Below, in pieces: positions 19,606-27,725 of a DNA stretch of 64,000 nucleotides. The notes beneath the pieces were generated by a model. The model was not told the DNA's origin. It worked only from the letters and a program-made list of their open reading frames with translations, and made no database searches. This DNA comes from JADGGM01 sp025449955 (GTDB taxonomy: Bacteria; Gemmatimonadota; Gemmatimonadetes; Gemmatimonadales; Gemmatimonadaceae), in contig DATBNO010000042.1 of NCBI GenBank assembly GCA_036554285.1, forward strand, positions 14,738-78,737. The letters run 5' to 3'. Position numbers and translations under genes: made by a program. Positions within the stretch are counted from its first letter, which is position 1. Each line of letters opens with the position of its first letter.

Positions 19606-20799
19606 ATGATCGATCGCGTTGGTCGTATGCGTGCGGGCGCCGCTGCCCGCCGGTTGTCATTCGCCGTGTTGGGCGCCGTCGCCCTCCTGGTTGCCGCCGC
19701 CTGCAGCGACGCCTCGGCCCCGGTCAAGCCGCCGCCCCCGCCGCCTCCGCCTGGTGACGAAGTGCCGGCGCCGCCGATGCCTGTGTGCACGGGCCTCTCG
19801 ATAATTTGCAACGTGCCGCTGCCCACGTACGACGGCTCGGGCCAGCTCGTGCACCCCGATGTGGCCGTGTTTCCGGACGGATTCGCCGGACACCAATTCT
19901 GGCTCGCCGCGACGCCGTACCCGAACGGCAACGCGAACCTCGAGAATCCGTCGCTGTATACCGATGACGCGCGGCACTGGATGGTGCCGCCCGGCGTCAC
20001 GAATCCGCTCATCACGGCGCCCGCCTCGCCGGCGCACAACTCGGATCCGGACCTCGTGTACGATCCGGCGGCCAAGGGCCTCCGTCTCTACTACCGCCTG
20101 ACGAAAGACAACGTCGACGACATCCGCATGCGCACGAGTCCCGATGGGTCCCATTGGGTCGACGACCAGTCCGTGGTGTCGGCGCCGGGCATCGCCATCG
20201 TGTCGCCGGCCATCGTGCGCATGCCTAACGGACAGTGGTCGATGTGGTCGGTGAACGCCGTCCACGGCGGATGCGTGGCGCGGAGCACCGTGCTCGAACG
20301 GCGGACCTCGCCCGACGGCATCCACTGGTCGGGGCCCAATCCGCTCGCCGTGACGCAGTCCGGCTACGTGCTGTGGCACCTCGACGTGCAGTACATTCCG
20401 AGCAAAGGCGAATACTGGGCGCTCATCGCCGCGTATCCCGTCGGGTCGGGGTGCGCCGCCGACGATCTCTTCTTCGCCCGCAGCGCGGACGGCGTGACCT
20501 GGCAAACGTACTCGACTCCGATCGTGGCGCGGGCGGACTATCCCGCCTACGCGAGCGCCGTGTACCGGTCGACTTTCTACTATGATGCCGACAACGATGC
20601 GGTGCGGCTGTGGCTGAGCGGCGCGGTGTTCCGGGACGGATCATGGGCCTGGACGGCGGCAACATCGCGCTGGCGCTTGGCCGACGTGATGGCGAAGGTG
20701 ACGTCACCGCGTCCGCCGTTGGCCGCGGCGCCCGCGTTACCGCATCCGGCCGTGTGGAACGAGTCGTCGGCGGATGCGGCGCAGCGTGATTTCCCGTGA
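19606..20799 (+). CDS. Lipoprotein with glycosidase-like beta-propeller fold
   Basis: A 397-residue predicted lipoprotein. The hydrophobic segment ends VAAAC (lipobox), then a proline-rich linker of nine prolines leads to a domain with repeated blade-like motifs (SPDGSHWV, SPDGIHWS, SADGVTWQ), as in five-bladed GH43/GH32 or sialidase-like propellers. Catalytic acids cannot be assigned with confidence, so it may be a binding rather than hydrolytic protein. ATG 19606 is preceded by GAAGGG. The 3' end overlaps the next gene by 26 nt. Located at the outer membrane or periplasm by inference. Confidence 0.75.
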   Translation: MIDRVGRMRAGAAARRLSFAVLGAVALLVAAACSDASAPVKPPPPPPPPGDEVPAPPMPVCTGLSIICNVPLPTYDGSGQLVHPDVAVFPDGFAGHQFWLAATPYPNGNANLENPSLYTDDARHWMVPPGVTNPLITAPASPAHNSDPDLVYDPAAKGLRLYYRLTKDNVDDIRMRTSPDGSHWVDDQSVVSAPGIAIVSPAIVRMPNGQWSMWSVNAVHGGCVARSTVLERRTSPDGIHWSGPNPLAVTQSGYVLWHLDVQYIPSKGEYWALIAAYPVGSGCAADDLFFARSADGVTWQTYSTPIVARADYPAYASAVYRSTFYYDADNDAVRLWLSGAVFRDGSWAWTAATSRWRLADVMAKVTSPRPPLAAAPALPHPAVWNESSADAAQRDFP

Positions 20800-21643
20800 G
20801 TCTCGTGCACGGTGGCTGTGGACCGCGGCGCTCGCGACCGTGGCGATGTGCGCCTCCGTGCGGGCGAGCGCGGCGCAGGTGCACGTGCGCGTGCACGCCG
20901 GCGTTGGTCTGCGTGCGGTCGCGCCCGATTCGCTGAGAAACGCGAACGGCAGTCCGCGCGTGGCCGACACCGCGCGCTACGACGCCGTGTGGCACCGCAT
21001 CGCCCCGCTCCTCACGCGTTGGTCGCTCGACGCTCGGTTAGGCATCGACCCCGGATTCGCCGCCGCGCTGCTGGCCAAGGAGTCGGGCGGCGATTCGCTG
21101 GCCGTGAGTCCGGTGCCGGCTCTCGGCCTGGCGCAGCTCACCGCCGCCGCCGACACCGATCTCCGCGCCATGGTGCAGTCGGACCGCTTTGCCTGGATGC
21201 GACGCGAGGTGCACCGGTGGCCGCGGTCGGCGGCGGTCCACGACTCGGCGGCGCCGGCGGCCGTCGACTCGCTCCTGGCACGCGGCGCGCTCACGTCGCG
21301 CTCCGAATACCTGTTCGATCCAGCGTTAGGCGCGCGCGCCGCGGTCTTCTGGCTGCGGCTCCTCGAGAACAAGTGGACCACCGACGTCTGGCCCGGCGGC
21401 TACGGCACGTTCGCGCGCCGCGCGATCGCGGGCGGCCACACGTTGAGCGATGACCAACTCGCCGACCTGGTGATCGTGAGTTACAACCGCGGCTACCTCG
21501 AGGTGCACGCGCTCGTCGCGCGATACGGCGCGCAGTGGACCGCGCATCTCGCCGATCTGGGAGCGAACGGTGTCGAAGCGGCGGACTACCTCGACCGCGT
21601 GCGTGCATACGCCGCGCTCTTCGACGCGCCGCGGGCGCCTTGA
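20774..21643 (+). CDS. Lytic-transglycosylase-like (SLT domain) exported protein
   Basis: A 289-residue protein with a signal peptide (cleavage near residues 32-36, ASAAQ). The core around residues 95-120 carries the lysozyme-like ES motif (AALLAKESGGDSLAVS) followed by ALGLAQLT, matching the goose-lysozyme/SLT pattern with Glu as catalytic acid; a later YNRGY matches another SLT motif. Likely cleaves peptidoglycan in the periplasm. The start overlaps the preceding lipoprotein gene by 26 nt, suggesting coupling. Confidence 0.82.
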   Translation: MRRSVISRESRARWLWTAALATVAMCASVRASAAQVHVRVHAGVGLRAVAPDSLRNANGSPRVADTARYDAVWHRIAPLLTRWSLDARLGIDPGFAAALLAKESGGDSLAVSPVPALGLAQLTAAADTDLRAMVQSDRFAWMRREVHRWPRSAAVHDSAAPAAVDSLLARGALTSRSEYLFDPALGARAAVFWLRLLENKWTTDVWPGGYGTFARRAIAGGHTLSDDQLADLVIVSYNRGYLEVHALVARYGAQWTAHLADLGANGVEAADYLDRVRAYAALFDAPRAP

Positions 21644-21651
21644 CGCAACTC

Positions 21652-21780
21652 TTACAAAGGACTTACACGCCGGGCAGCAACCCCGGGGCCCGTTGCGTGT
21701 ATCTCATGGATAGAACGGCGAGTCTGATGTTCTGAGACACGAAAAGCCGCCGGTCCCGGTGGCATGAGCGTGCGCGGCAT
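21652..21780 (-). CDS. Possible 42-aa small protein
   Basis: A small open frame of 42 codons on the minus strand, starting at ATG 21780, with a full Shine-Dalgarno AAGGAGG only 4 nt upstream (21785-21791), one of the best in the window. The peptide is basic and has no recognised domain or membrane segment. The start region lies within the loop of the inverted repeat 21736-21838, so the RNA fold could hide or expose it. It follows the MBL-fold gene on the same strand. Coding status is uncertain. Confidence 0.3.
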   Translation of the reverse strand: MPRTLMPPGPAAFRVSEHQTRRSIHEIHATGPGVAARRVSPL

Positions 21781-21838
21781 GCTTCCTCCTTGCGCGTACG
21801 TCTCTCTTCCAAACCCCGGGCCGGCGGCTCGTCGTGTC
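21736..21838. repeat. Inverted repeat between convergent genes
   Basis: The arms 21736-21759 and 21816-21838 are near reverse complements (about 23 nt with a few mismatches) around a 56-nt loop. The element sits between the convergent transglycosylase (plus) and MBL-fold (minus) genes and may act as a bidirectional terminator, although no clear T run follows in either direction. The loop contains a strong Shine-Dalgarno and ATG on the minus strand. Confidence 0.6.
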
Positions 21839-21872
21839 CGGAATATGTCATAGCCTCTCGCCGTAGTCCAGA

Positions 21873-22673
21873 TCACCAGCCGAAGGAGAATTGCTGGGGC
21901 CGGTCGACGCCCAACGGGATCGCCACCGGGGCGTCCGGCCCCGACACGCGGAGCTCGCCGCGAAAGGCGGTCTTGCCCAACGCGGCACGGACCGACGTCT
22001 GCGCCAATTGCGGGCTGTTGCACCGGCGGCTCAAGTGCGCGAGCACCACGCTCGCGAGTCCGCGGTGCGCGCAGGAAACCGCGACGTCGGCGGCGGCGCG
22101 ATTGCTGAGATGCCCGAACGGTCCGGCGATGCGGTCGCAGACGCTCGGCGGGTAGGGGCCCGCGCGCAGCCACCCTTCATCGTGATTGGACTCGAGCACC
22201 AGCGCATCGAGGCGCGACAGGGCGTCGACGAGCGAGCGCGTCGCGTGTCCGACATCGTACACGATGCCCACGCGCTCGCCGGAATCGCGGGCGGTGGCGA
22301 CGAGCGCGACCGGTTCGGCGGCGTCGTGCGCCACGCGGACAGTGCGCACCGACATCGTGCGCAGGTCGAGTGTGGCCCCGCTGACGAACGAGGTGCCGGG
22401 CCGCGGGCGCGGATCGAGCGAGGGCCACGTGCCGGCGCTCGCATAGGTGTGCCACTGCCACTTGGCCGCGCACGCCGCGGCGCCGCGTGCGTGGTCGTGG
22501 TGTTCGTGCGTGACGATGAGCGCTTCGATCGATTCGGGGGCGACGTCGATCGCGCGGAGCCGGCGCGCCATCTCGCGCGGCGCGAATCCGGCGTCGACGA
22601 GCACGCGCCCGTCGCCGGCCTCGAGGACCAGCGCGTTGCCGCTGCTGCCGGTGCCCAGGGCCCACGCCCTCAT
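21873..22673 (-). CDS. MBL-fold metallo-hydrolase (YycJ/WalJ-like)
   Basis: A 266-residue metallo-beta-lactamase-fold hydrolase. The N terminus (GTGSSGNALVLE) and the metal motif THEHHDHARG (HxHxDH) are typical of the YycJ/WalJ branch; later metal ligands are an Asp (YDVGH) and the C-terminal HLSRRCNS segment. WalJ homologues act near DNA metabolism or cell-wall signalling, but the substrate is not known here. ATG 22673 overlaps the stop of the upstream gene (ATGA). Last gene of the minus-strand operon from 25695. Confidence 0.88.
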   Translation of the reverse strand: MRAWALGTGSSGNALVLEAGDGRVLVDAGFAPREMARRLRAIDVAPESIEALIVTHEHHDHARGAAACAAKWQWHTYASAGTWPSLDPRPRPGTSFVSGATLDLRTMSVRTVRVAHDAAEPVALVATARDSGERVGIVYDVGHATRSLVDALSRLDALVLESNHDEGWLRAGPYPPSVCDRIAGPFGHLSNRAAADVAVSCAHRGLASVVLAHLSRRCNSPQLAQTSVRAALGKTAFRGELRVSGPDAPVAIPLGVDRPQQFSFGW

Positions 22674-23875
22674 ACGGCCGCGCCCGCGGCGCGCGCGTGC
22701 GCCTCGGCCAACTGGCGCCGGCCGCGCTCGCCTAACGCAATGCCCCGGCGCCCCATGGCCCGCTCGGCCGTCTCGAGGAACTTGTCGAGGCGGTAGCTGC
22801 CTAACGAATCGCCTTCGCCCCACGAGAACGGCGGGACCCTCTTGGGCGGCATCCGGCTGCCGTAGACGTTGCTGCCGGCGCCCACCACGCTGCCGGTGGT
22901 GAGGCGCAACCCGATCCCGGTCTTCACGTGGTCGCCGAACATCGTGCCGAGCTTGAGCAGGCCGGTGTCGCGCACTCCGTTAGGCGTCCACATCTGCACC
23001 GGGCCGTACGTGTTCTTGAGGTTGCTGGTGATCGTGCCGGCGCCCAGGTTCACCCACCGCCCCAGATACGAATGGCCCACGAACCCGTCGTGCGATTTGT
23101 TCGCCTGGCCCAGAACGATCGTCTCGCTGAGCTCGCCGCGGACGACCGCGCCATCGCCGATCGCGCATCCGTGCACGCGATCGCCGAGCACGGTGGCGCC
23201 GGCGCCAATCACGCACGGTCCGACGAGGCGCGTGAAGGCGCGCACGATGGCGCCGCGCCGCACGAGGACGGGACCGGCGCTGGCGTCGAAGCACACGCCC
23301 GGCTCGATGGTCGCCTCGGGCTCCACGTAGATGTGGTGCGCGCCGATCACGATCGCGCCCGCGGGCTGCACCGTCGTGGCGAGAGGGCCGAGTATCGCGA
23401 TGTCTTCGCGCAGTTGGGCGAGGAGATCGCCGATGAAGCTCCACACCGCGGCCGCCCACCGGCCGGCGATCTCTTCGACGCGCGAGCCGACGGTGCCGAG
23501 CGATTCGAGCGGCGCCTCGCCGTGCGCGAGCTCGGCCACGGGCGTGTCGCGCGCCAGGCGCACGCCGGCGATCTCGCCGCCGCAGGTCCACACGTCCACG
23601 TCCCGGGCCCGCCAGCCTAACGGGGCGATGCAGCGCGTGTTGACCACCACGCTGTGCGCGGGCAGGACGCCCGCGGCGGCGGGCGGCGCGCCGGGCTCGT
23701 CGAAGGCATCGAGGTGCGGCGCGGCGACGGCCCCGGCGGCCGGCGCGTCGAACGCCATCTCCCAGCGCCGCCGCACGAGCTCGGCGCCGGCGCGCATCTC
23801 GCCTAACGGACGGGTGAGCGCGAACGGCGCGAAGGTCCGGGCGCGCGCGTCGTCGTACAGGTAGAAGGCCGTCAT
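22670..23875 (-). CDS. GlmU-like sugar nucleotidyltransferase/acyltransferase
   Basis: A 401-residue protein with a reduced nucleotidyltransferase-like N-terminal half and a C-terminal left-handed beta-helix (hexapeptide repeats such as IGAGATVLGD and CVIGAG, about residues 205-350), as in the GlmU-related 'putative sugar nucleotidyltransferase' family. The classical N-terminal GxGTRMxS loop is absent (it begins MTAFYLYDDARART), so pyrophosphorylase activity in the GlmU sense is doubtful. It overlaps the MBL gene (ATGA) and the ManC-like gene upstream, so a role in nucleotide-sugar supply is likely. Confidence 0.8.
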   Translation of the reverse strand: MTAFYLYDDARARTFAPFALTRPLGEMRAGAELVRRRWEMAFDAPAAGAVAAPHLDAFDEPGAPPAAAGVLPAHSVVVNTRCIAPLGWRARDVDVWTCGGEIAGVRLARDTPVAELAHGEAPLESLGTVGSRVEEIAGRWAAAVWSFIGDLLAQLREDIAILGPLATTVQPAGAIVIGAHHIYVEPEATIEPGVCFDASAGPVLVRRGAIVRAFTRLVGPCVIGAGATVLGDRVHGCAIGDGAVVRGELSETIVLGQANKSHDGFVGHSYLGRWVNLGAGTITSNLKNTYGPVQMWTPNGVRDTGLLKLGTMFGDHVKTGIGLRLTTGSVVGAGSNVYGSRMPPKRVPPFSWGEGDSLGSYRLDKFLETAERAMGRRGIALGERGRRQLAEAHARAAGAAV

Positions 23876-24906
23876 CGGCGGTTCCGGACGGCCGGGGGCA
23901 GCGCCTCGATGAGCGACTTGAGGTCGGCCGCGCCGTCGATCGTCGTGACGACGGTGAGCCCATCGCGCGCGACGACCACCAGATCCTGCACGCCATAGAG
24001 CACGATCGTCTGGTCGTCGGCGTAGGCTACGCAATCGCGCGATCGCACAGCGTGCACGTCGCCGCTCACCGCGTTGCCGGCGGCATCCCGATCGTGCACG
24101 CGGCGGAGAGCCGCCCAGGTGCCGACGTCGTCCCACCCAAAGTCGCCGGGGATCACCAACACGTTGCGGCTGCGCTCGAGCACGCCTTCATCGACCGTCA
24201 CCGGCGTCACGGCCGCATAGAAGGCGGCAAGGTCGCCACGCGACGCGTGCGGCAGGGCAGGCGCAATTTCAGGCGTGCGCGCGGTGATCTCGTCGAGGAA
24301 ATCGCGCACGCGCCACACGAAGATGCCGGAGTTCCAGAGATAGCCGTCGGCCACCATGCGCTCGGCCGTCGCGCGATCGGGCTTCTCGGCGAAGCGCGCG
24401 ACGCGGCGCGCGCCATCGATTTTGTCGCCGGGCTGGATGTAGCCGAAGCCCGGATCGGGGCGCTCGGGCACGATGCCGACCGTGACTAACGCACGGTGCC
24501 GCTCGGCGACGGACGCCGCGCGCGCGAGCGTCTCGCGGAAGCCGGCCGTGTCTCGGATCGCCCAATCCGCGTGGACGCAGATCATCACCGGGTCGTCGGC
24601 ATCGCGTCGCGCGATCTCGGCCGCGGCCCACGCGAGCGCGGGGCCGGTGCCCGCGGCGCGCGGCTCGCCCACGACGTTGGGCCGCGGCACGTCGGGCACC
24701 GTCGCGTGCACCGCATCGGCGAGGGACTGGCCCGTGATGATGAGCGTTCGCTCGACCGGGACGAGCGTGCCTAACCGACGCATCGCGTCGACGAGCAGCG
24801 GCTCGTTGGTTGCCAGCGGGAGCAGTTGCTTGGGTCGGTCGGGCGTGCTGAGCGGCCAGAATCGCGTGCCCGAACCACCGGCCAACACCACGGCCCAGCG
24901 GCTCAC
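23872..24906 (-). CDS. manC: Mannose-1-phosphate guanylyltransferase
   Basis: Nucleotidyltransferase, 344 aa. The N-terminal signature VVLAGGSGTRFWPLSTPDRPKQ, the strand GEPRAAGTGPAL, HADWAI, and WNSGIFVWR and GDFGWDDVGTW match GDP-mannose pyrophosphorylases. It lacks the C-terminal isomerase domain of bifunctional AlgA/ManC, so it makes GDP-mannose only. GTG 24906 starts exactly at the homology and overlaps the response-regulator stop (GTGA). Its position behind a roadblock protein and response regulator is unusual. Confidence 0.92.
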   Translation of the reverse strand: MSRWAVVLAGGSGTRFWPLSTPDRPKQLLPLATNEPLLVDAMRRLGTLVPVERTLIITGQSLADAVHATVPDVPRPNVVGEPRAAGTGPALAWAAAEIARRDADDPVMICVHADWAIRDTAGFRETLARAASVAERHRALVTVGIVPERPDPGFGYIQPGDKIDGARRVARFAEKPDRATAERMVADGYLWNSGIFVWRVRDFLDEITARTPEIAPALPHASRGDLAAFYAAVTPVTVDEGVLERSRNVLVIPGDFGWDDVGTWAALRRVHDRDAAGNAVSGDVHAVRSRDCVAYADDQTIVLYGVQDLVVVARDGLTVVTTIDGAADLKSLIEALPPAVRNRR

Positions 24907-25340
24907 GACTTGGGTGTCCTCAGCTCCTGGGCGTCGATGCTCACGTGGTCGTCGCTCACGCCGAGCAGGTCCGCCGCGCGCGCATATAATTTCTTGGGGC
25001 TGAACGGCTTCGTGAGGAACTCGCTCGCGCCAAGGGCCATTGCTTCTCGGTGATGTTGCTCCTGCCCCGCCGCGGTGAGAATGATGCACGGCAAACGCTG
25101 CCATCGCGTGTCGGACCGCATGCGGGCGAGCACGTCGAGTCCCGTGAGATGCGGCATCATGAGATCGAGCAGCACGAGCGCGACGTCGGCGTCGTGGGCG
25201 AGCGCGTCCAGCGCTTCGCGTCCGTCATAGGCGAGCGTGACCGCGAACGGCCCTTGCTCGAGCTTCATCTTGATGATGCGGCCAATGTGCGGTTCGTCGT
25301 CCGCCACCAGCACGTGGAGTCGCTCGGCGTCTCCGGGCAT
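24903..25340 (-). CDS. Stand-alone receiver-domain response regulator
   Basis: A 145-residue CheY-like protein. Acidic pocket Asp14-Asp15, phospho-acceptor Asp59 (VLLDLMMP), Thr89 and Lys111 (FLTKPF) are all present. There is no output domain; about 25 extra residues follow the receiver. It is encoded 1 nt after a roadblock/LC7 gene and overlaps manC, so it may link a phosphorelay to that pair. The cognate kinase is not obvious; the histidine kinase at 27726 is on the other strand. Confidence 0.92.
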   Translation of the reverse strand: MPGDAERLHVLVADDEPHIGRIIKMKLEQGPFAVTLAYDGREALDALAHDADVALVLLDLMMPHLTGLDVLARMRSDTRWQRLPCIILTAAGQEQHHREAMALGASEFLTKPFSPKKLYARAADLLGVSDDHVSIDAQELRTPKS

Positions 25341-25341
25341 C

Positions 25342-25695
25342 TCAGACAAGCGCGGCGATGTTCTCGCGGTTGCGCCGCAGGTCAAACAAGAGAGGCGCGA
25401 GGTTTGTATTGGGTTTGGCGAGCACGACCAGGATCGCGTCGTTCGTGAGCACCGAGATGATCGCGATGCCGTGCGCGAATTCGAGGATCGCCGTGGTGAG
25501 CGTGCCGCGACCGTCGTGTGAGGCATACTCGTCGGCGGCGGCTACAATTGATGGCATCAGCGCCGCGACGCGCTCCGCGTCCACGGTCGGCTCTGTCTGG
25601 CTGTCGATGAGCAGGCCATCGCGTCCGAGCACGACGGCTGCCTCGACGCCGTCGCGGTGGCGCAGGGCGCCAACAAGGTCGCGAATCGTGGGCAT
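25342..25695 (-). CDS. Roadblock/LC7 domain protein
   Basis: A 117-residue single-domain roadblock/LC7 protein (MglB/LAMTOR type): helix MPTIRDLVGAL, strand AAVVLGRDGLLID, a long central helix, and the two C-terminal strands. In other bacteria such proteins regulate Ras-like GTPases of the MglA type; no such GTPase is in this window. ATG 25695 has GGAG upstream and follows a good promoter (25721-25749). It leads a five-gene minus-strand operon. Confidence 0.88.
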   Translation of the reverse strand: MPTIRDLVGALRHRDGVEAAVVLGRDGLLIDSQTEPTVDAERVAALMPSIVAAADEYASHDGRGTLTTAILEFAHGIAIISVLTNDAILVVLAKPNTNLAPLLFDLRRNRENIAALV

Positions 25696-25720
25696 CAGCA
25701 CTCCGGCTTCGAGTGCAGCG

Positions 25721-25749
25721 AAGCTAGACCCGGACTTCGGTGAAGTCAA
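25721..25749 (-). promoter_or_regulatory. Promoter of the roadblock-manC operon
   Basis: Read on the minus strand, TTGACT (25749-25744) and TAGCTT (25726-25721) are separated by 17 nt. The predicted start is near 25714, about 19 nt before the roadblock ATG. Confidence 0.65.
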
Positions 25750-25811
25750 GCACGGAGAATAACTTGAAACGGCAACGCCGCGTCGGTATCGTTCCGCAAT
25801 CCACCCGCACG

Positions 25812-26447
25812 ATGCATCGATTCCAATTGCGCAGGTACATGTCGGCCAGACCGCTAGTTCTGACCCTGGGCGTTCTCGCCGTGACTGCGGCGTCGGCGTG
25901 CGGCAACCCGTTTGCCATCACGCCGACCACCCCCACCATCACGGACACGCTGGCGGTGTACGGTCTCACCGATGCACCGCCCAACGGACCGACCGCCGTC
26001 AACACGTTCGGTCCGACGCTCGTCACGACGAGTGCAACGTCCCACTACGATATCGTCTTCGACATTCGGCAGGACAGCGCCGGCAATCCGCAGGCGTATG
26101 CGCTCCCTCCAAAGGCCGTCGCATCGTTCGGGACCGCGGGATTCGTCGTGGACTCGACGCAGGCGTTCGATGCCATCCAGTTCGCGCCGAACGTCCCGTA
26201 CAACGACAGCACGATCGTACCGCTCAAGGCGGGCACGATCGTGGTCGTGCAAGCGTTGTCGGCCGCGTGCTCCGTGCAGCTGGTCGCGGCGCAGCAGTTC
26301 ATCTATTCCAAGATCGTCATCGACAGCATCAACTACACGCCGTTCAACGGATTCACGAACCCCGCCGGCAATACGATCTACTTCCGGATCAAGGTCGACC
26401 CGAATTGCGGGTTCCGCTCGTTCAAGGACGGGCTCCCCACCTTCTGA
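25812..26447 (+). CDS. Predicted lipoprotein of unknown function
   Basis: A predicted lipoprotein of about 211 residues with hydrophobic segment VLTLGVLAVTAASAC (lipobox ASAC) and a Thr/Pro-rich start of the mature part. The rest is beta-rich without a recognised domain. Start is uncertain: ATG 25812 and ATG 25839 both precede the signal sequence; 25839 has a weak AGG nearby and gives a tighter signal peptide. It is divergent from the roadblock operon and lies just before serS. Confidence 0.6.
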   Translation: MHRFQLRRYMSARPLVLTLGVLAVTAASACGNPFAITPTTPTITDTLAVYGLTDAPPNGPTAVNTFGPTLVTTSATSHYDIVFDIRQDSAGNPQAYALPPKAVASFGTAGFVVDSTQAFDAIQFAPNVPYNDSTIVPLKAGTIVVVQALSAACSVQLVAAQQFIYSKIVIDSINYTPFNGFTNPAGNTIYFRIKVDPNCGFRSFKDGLPTF

Positions 26448-26448
26448 C

Positions 26449-27720
26449 GTGCACGACCTGAAGCTCCTGCGCGAGAACATCGCGGCGCTTCGCGACGGGA
26501 TGCGCCGTCGCGGGAAGCTCGATGCGCTTGGGTCCGTGATTGACCGGGCCGAGGTGCTCGATCGCGAGCGTCGCGCCGTATTGGCCCGGATCGAGGAGAA
26601 GCAGGCGACGCGCAACGCGGCGAGCCAGGACGTGGCGCGCCGCAAGAAGGCCGGCGAGGATGCCGCCGACGTGATCGCGCGGACCCGTGCGTTAGGCGAC
26701 GAGATCGCGGCGCTGCAGCGCGACTACGATGCGCAGTTCGGCGAGCTCGAGGGCCTGCAGTACGAGCTGCCCAACATTCCGCTGGCCGACGTCCCCGAAG
26801 GCGGCGAAGAATCCAATCGCGTCGTCCGGACCTGGGGCGAGCCGCGCCCGCACGACGGCGTGCGGCCGCACTGGGAGGTGGGCGAGCAGTTAGGCATACT
26901 CGACCTGCCGCGCGGCGCCAAGATCGCCGGATCGGGCTTCATCGTGTATCGCGGCGGCGGCGCGCGGCTCGTGCGGTCGTTGATCGCGTTCCTCCTCGAT
27001 CTCGCGACGCGCGAGCACGGCTACGAGGAAGTGTGGGTGCCGACGCTCGTCAATCGCCGCTCGATGATGGGCACGGGTCAGCTGCCCAAGTTCGAAGACG
27101 ATGCGTACGTCACCACCGATGATCTCTTCTTGATTCCGACCGCCGAAGTGCCGGTCACGAATCTCTATCGCGATGAGGTCCTCGATGCGGGCGACCTTCC
27201 CAAGGCGCTCACCGCGTACTCGCAGTGCTTTCGCCGCGAGGCCGGCGCGCACGGCAAGGACACGCGCGGTCTCATTCGCGTCCACCAATTCGACAAAGTG
27301 GAGCTCGTGCGCTACGCCGCGCCCGAGGATGCGCCGGCACAGCTCGAGCTGCTGACGTCGCACGCCGAGGACGCACTGCGCCGCCTCGAGCTGCCGTATC
27401 GGGTGAAGGTGCTTGCCGCCGGCGACACGGGATTCGCGAGCGCCAAGACGTACGACCTCGAAGTGTGGGCGCCTGGAGTCAACGCGTGGCTCGAGGTGTC
27501 GTCGTGCTCGACGTTCACGGATTTTCAAGCGCGTCGCGCGAACATCCGCTATCGCCCGGCGGCGGGTGAGAAGCCGCGCTTCGTGCACACCCTGAACGGT
27601 TCGGGCCTCGCGTTCCCGCGGACCATCATCGCACTGCTCGAGCATCATCAGCGCGCGGACGGCACCGTGGCCGTACCCCACGCGCTGCGTCCCTATCTGG
27701 GCGCGGACACGCTCGGCTGA
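26449..27720 (+). CDS. serS: Seryl-tRNA synthetase
   Basis: Class II seryl-tRNA synthetase, 423 aa. The N-terminal tRNA-binding coiled coil spans about residues 30-100. Catalytic motif 2 (FRREAGAHGKDTRGLIRVHQF) and motif 3 (NGSGLAFPRTIIALLE) are intact. It also charges tRNA-Sec with serine, relevant to selC at 53541. GTG 26449 follows the previous stop by one base and matches the conserved N terminus HDLKLLREN. Confidence 0.97.
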   Translation: MHDLKLLRENIAALRDGMRRRGKLDALGSVIDRAEVLDRERRAVLARIEEKQATRNAASQDVARRKKAGEDAADVIARTRALGDEIAALQRDYDAQFGELEGLQYELPNIPLADVPEGGEESNRVVRTWGEPRPHDGVRPHWEVGEQLGILDLPRGAKIAGSGFIVYRGGGARLVRSLIAFLLDLATREHGYEEVWVPTLVNRRSMMGTGQLPKFEDDAYVTTDDLFLIPTAEVPVTNLYRDEVLDAGDLPKALTAYSQCFRREAGAHGKDTRGLIRVHQFDKVELVRYAAPEDAPAQLELLTSHAEDALRRLELPYRVKVLAAGDTGFASAKTYDLEVWAPGVNAWLEVSSCSTFTDFQARRANIRYRPAAGEKPRFVHTLNGSGLAFPRTIIALLEHHQRADGTVAVPHALRPYLGADTLG

Positions 27721-27725
27721 AGCCG

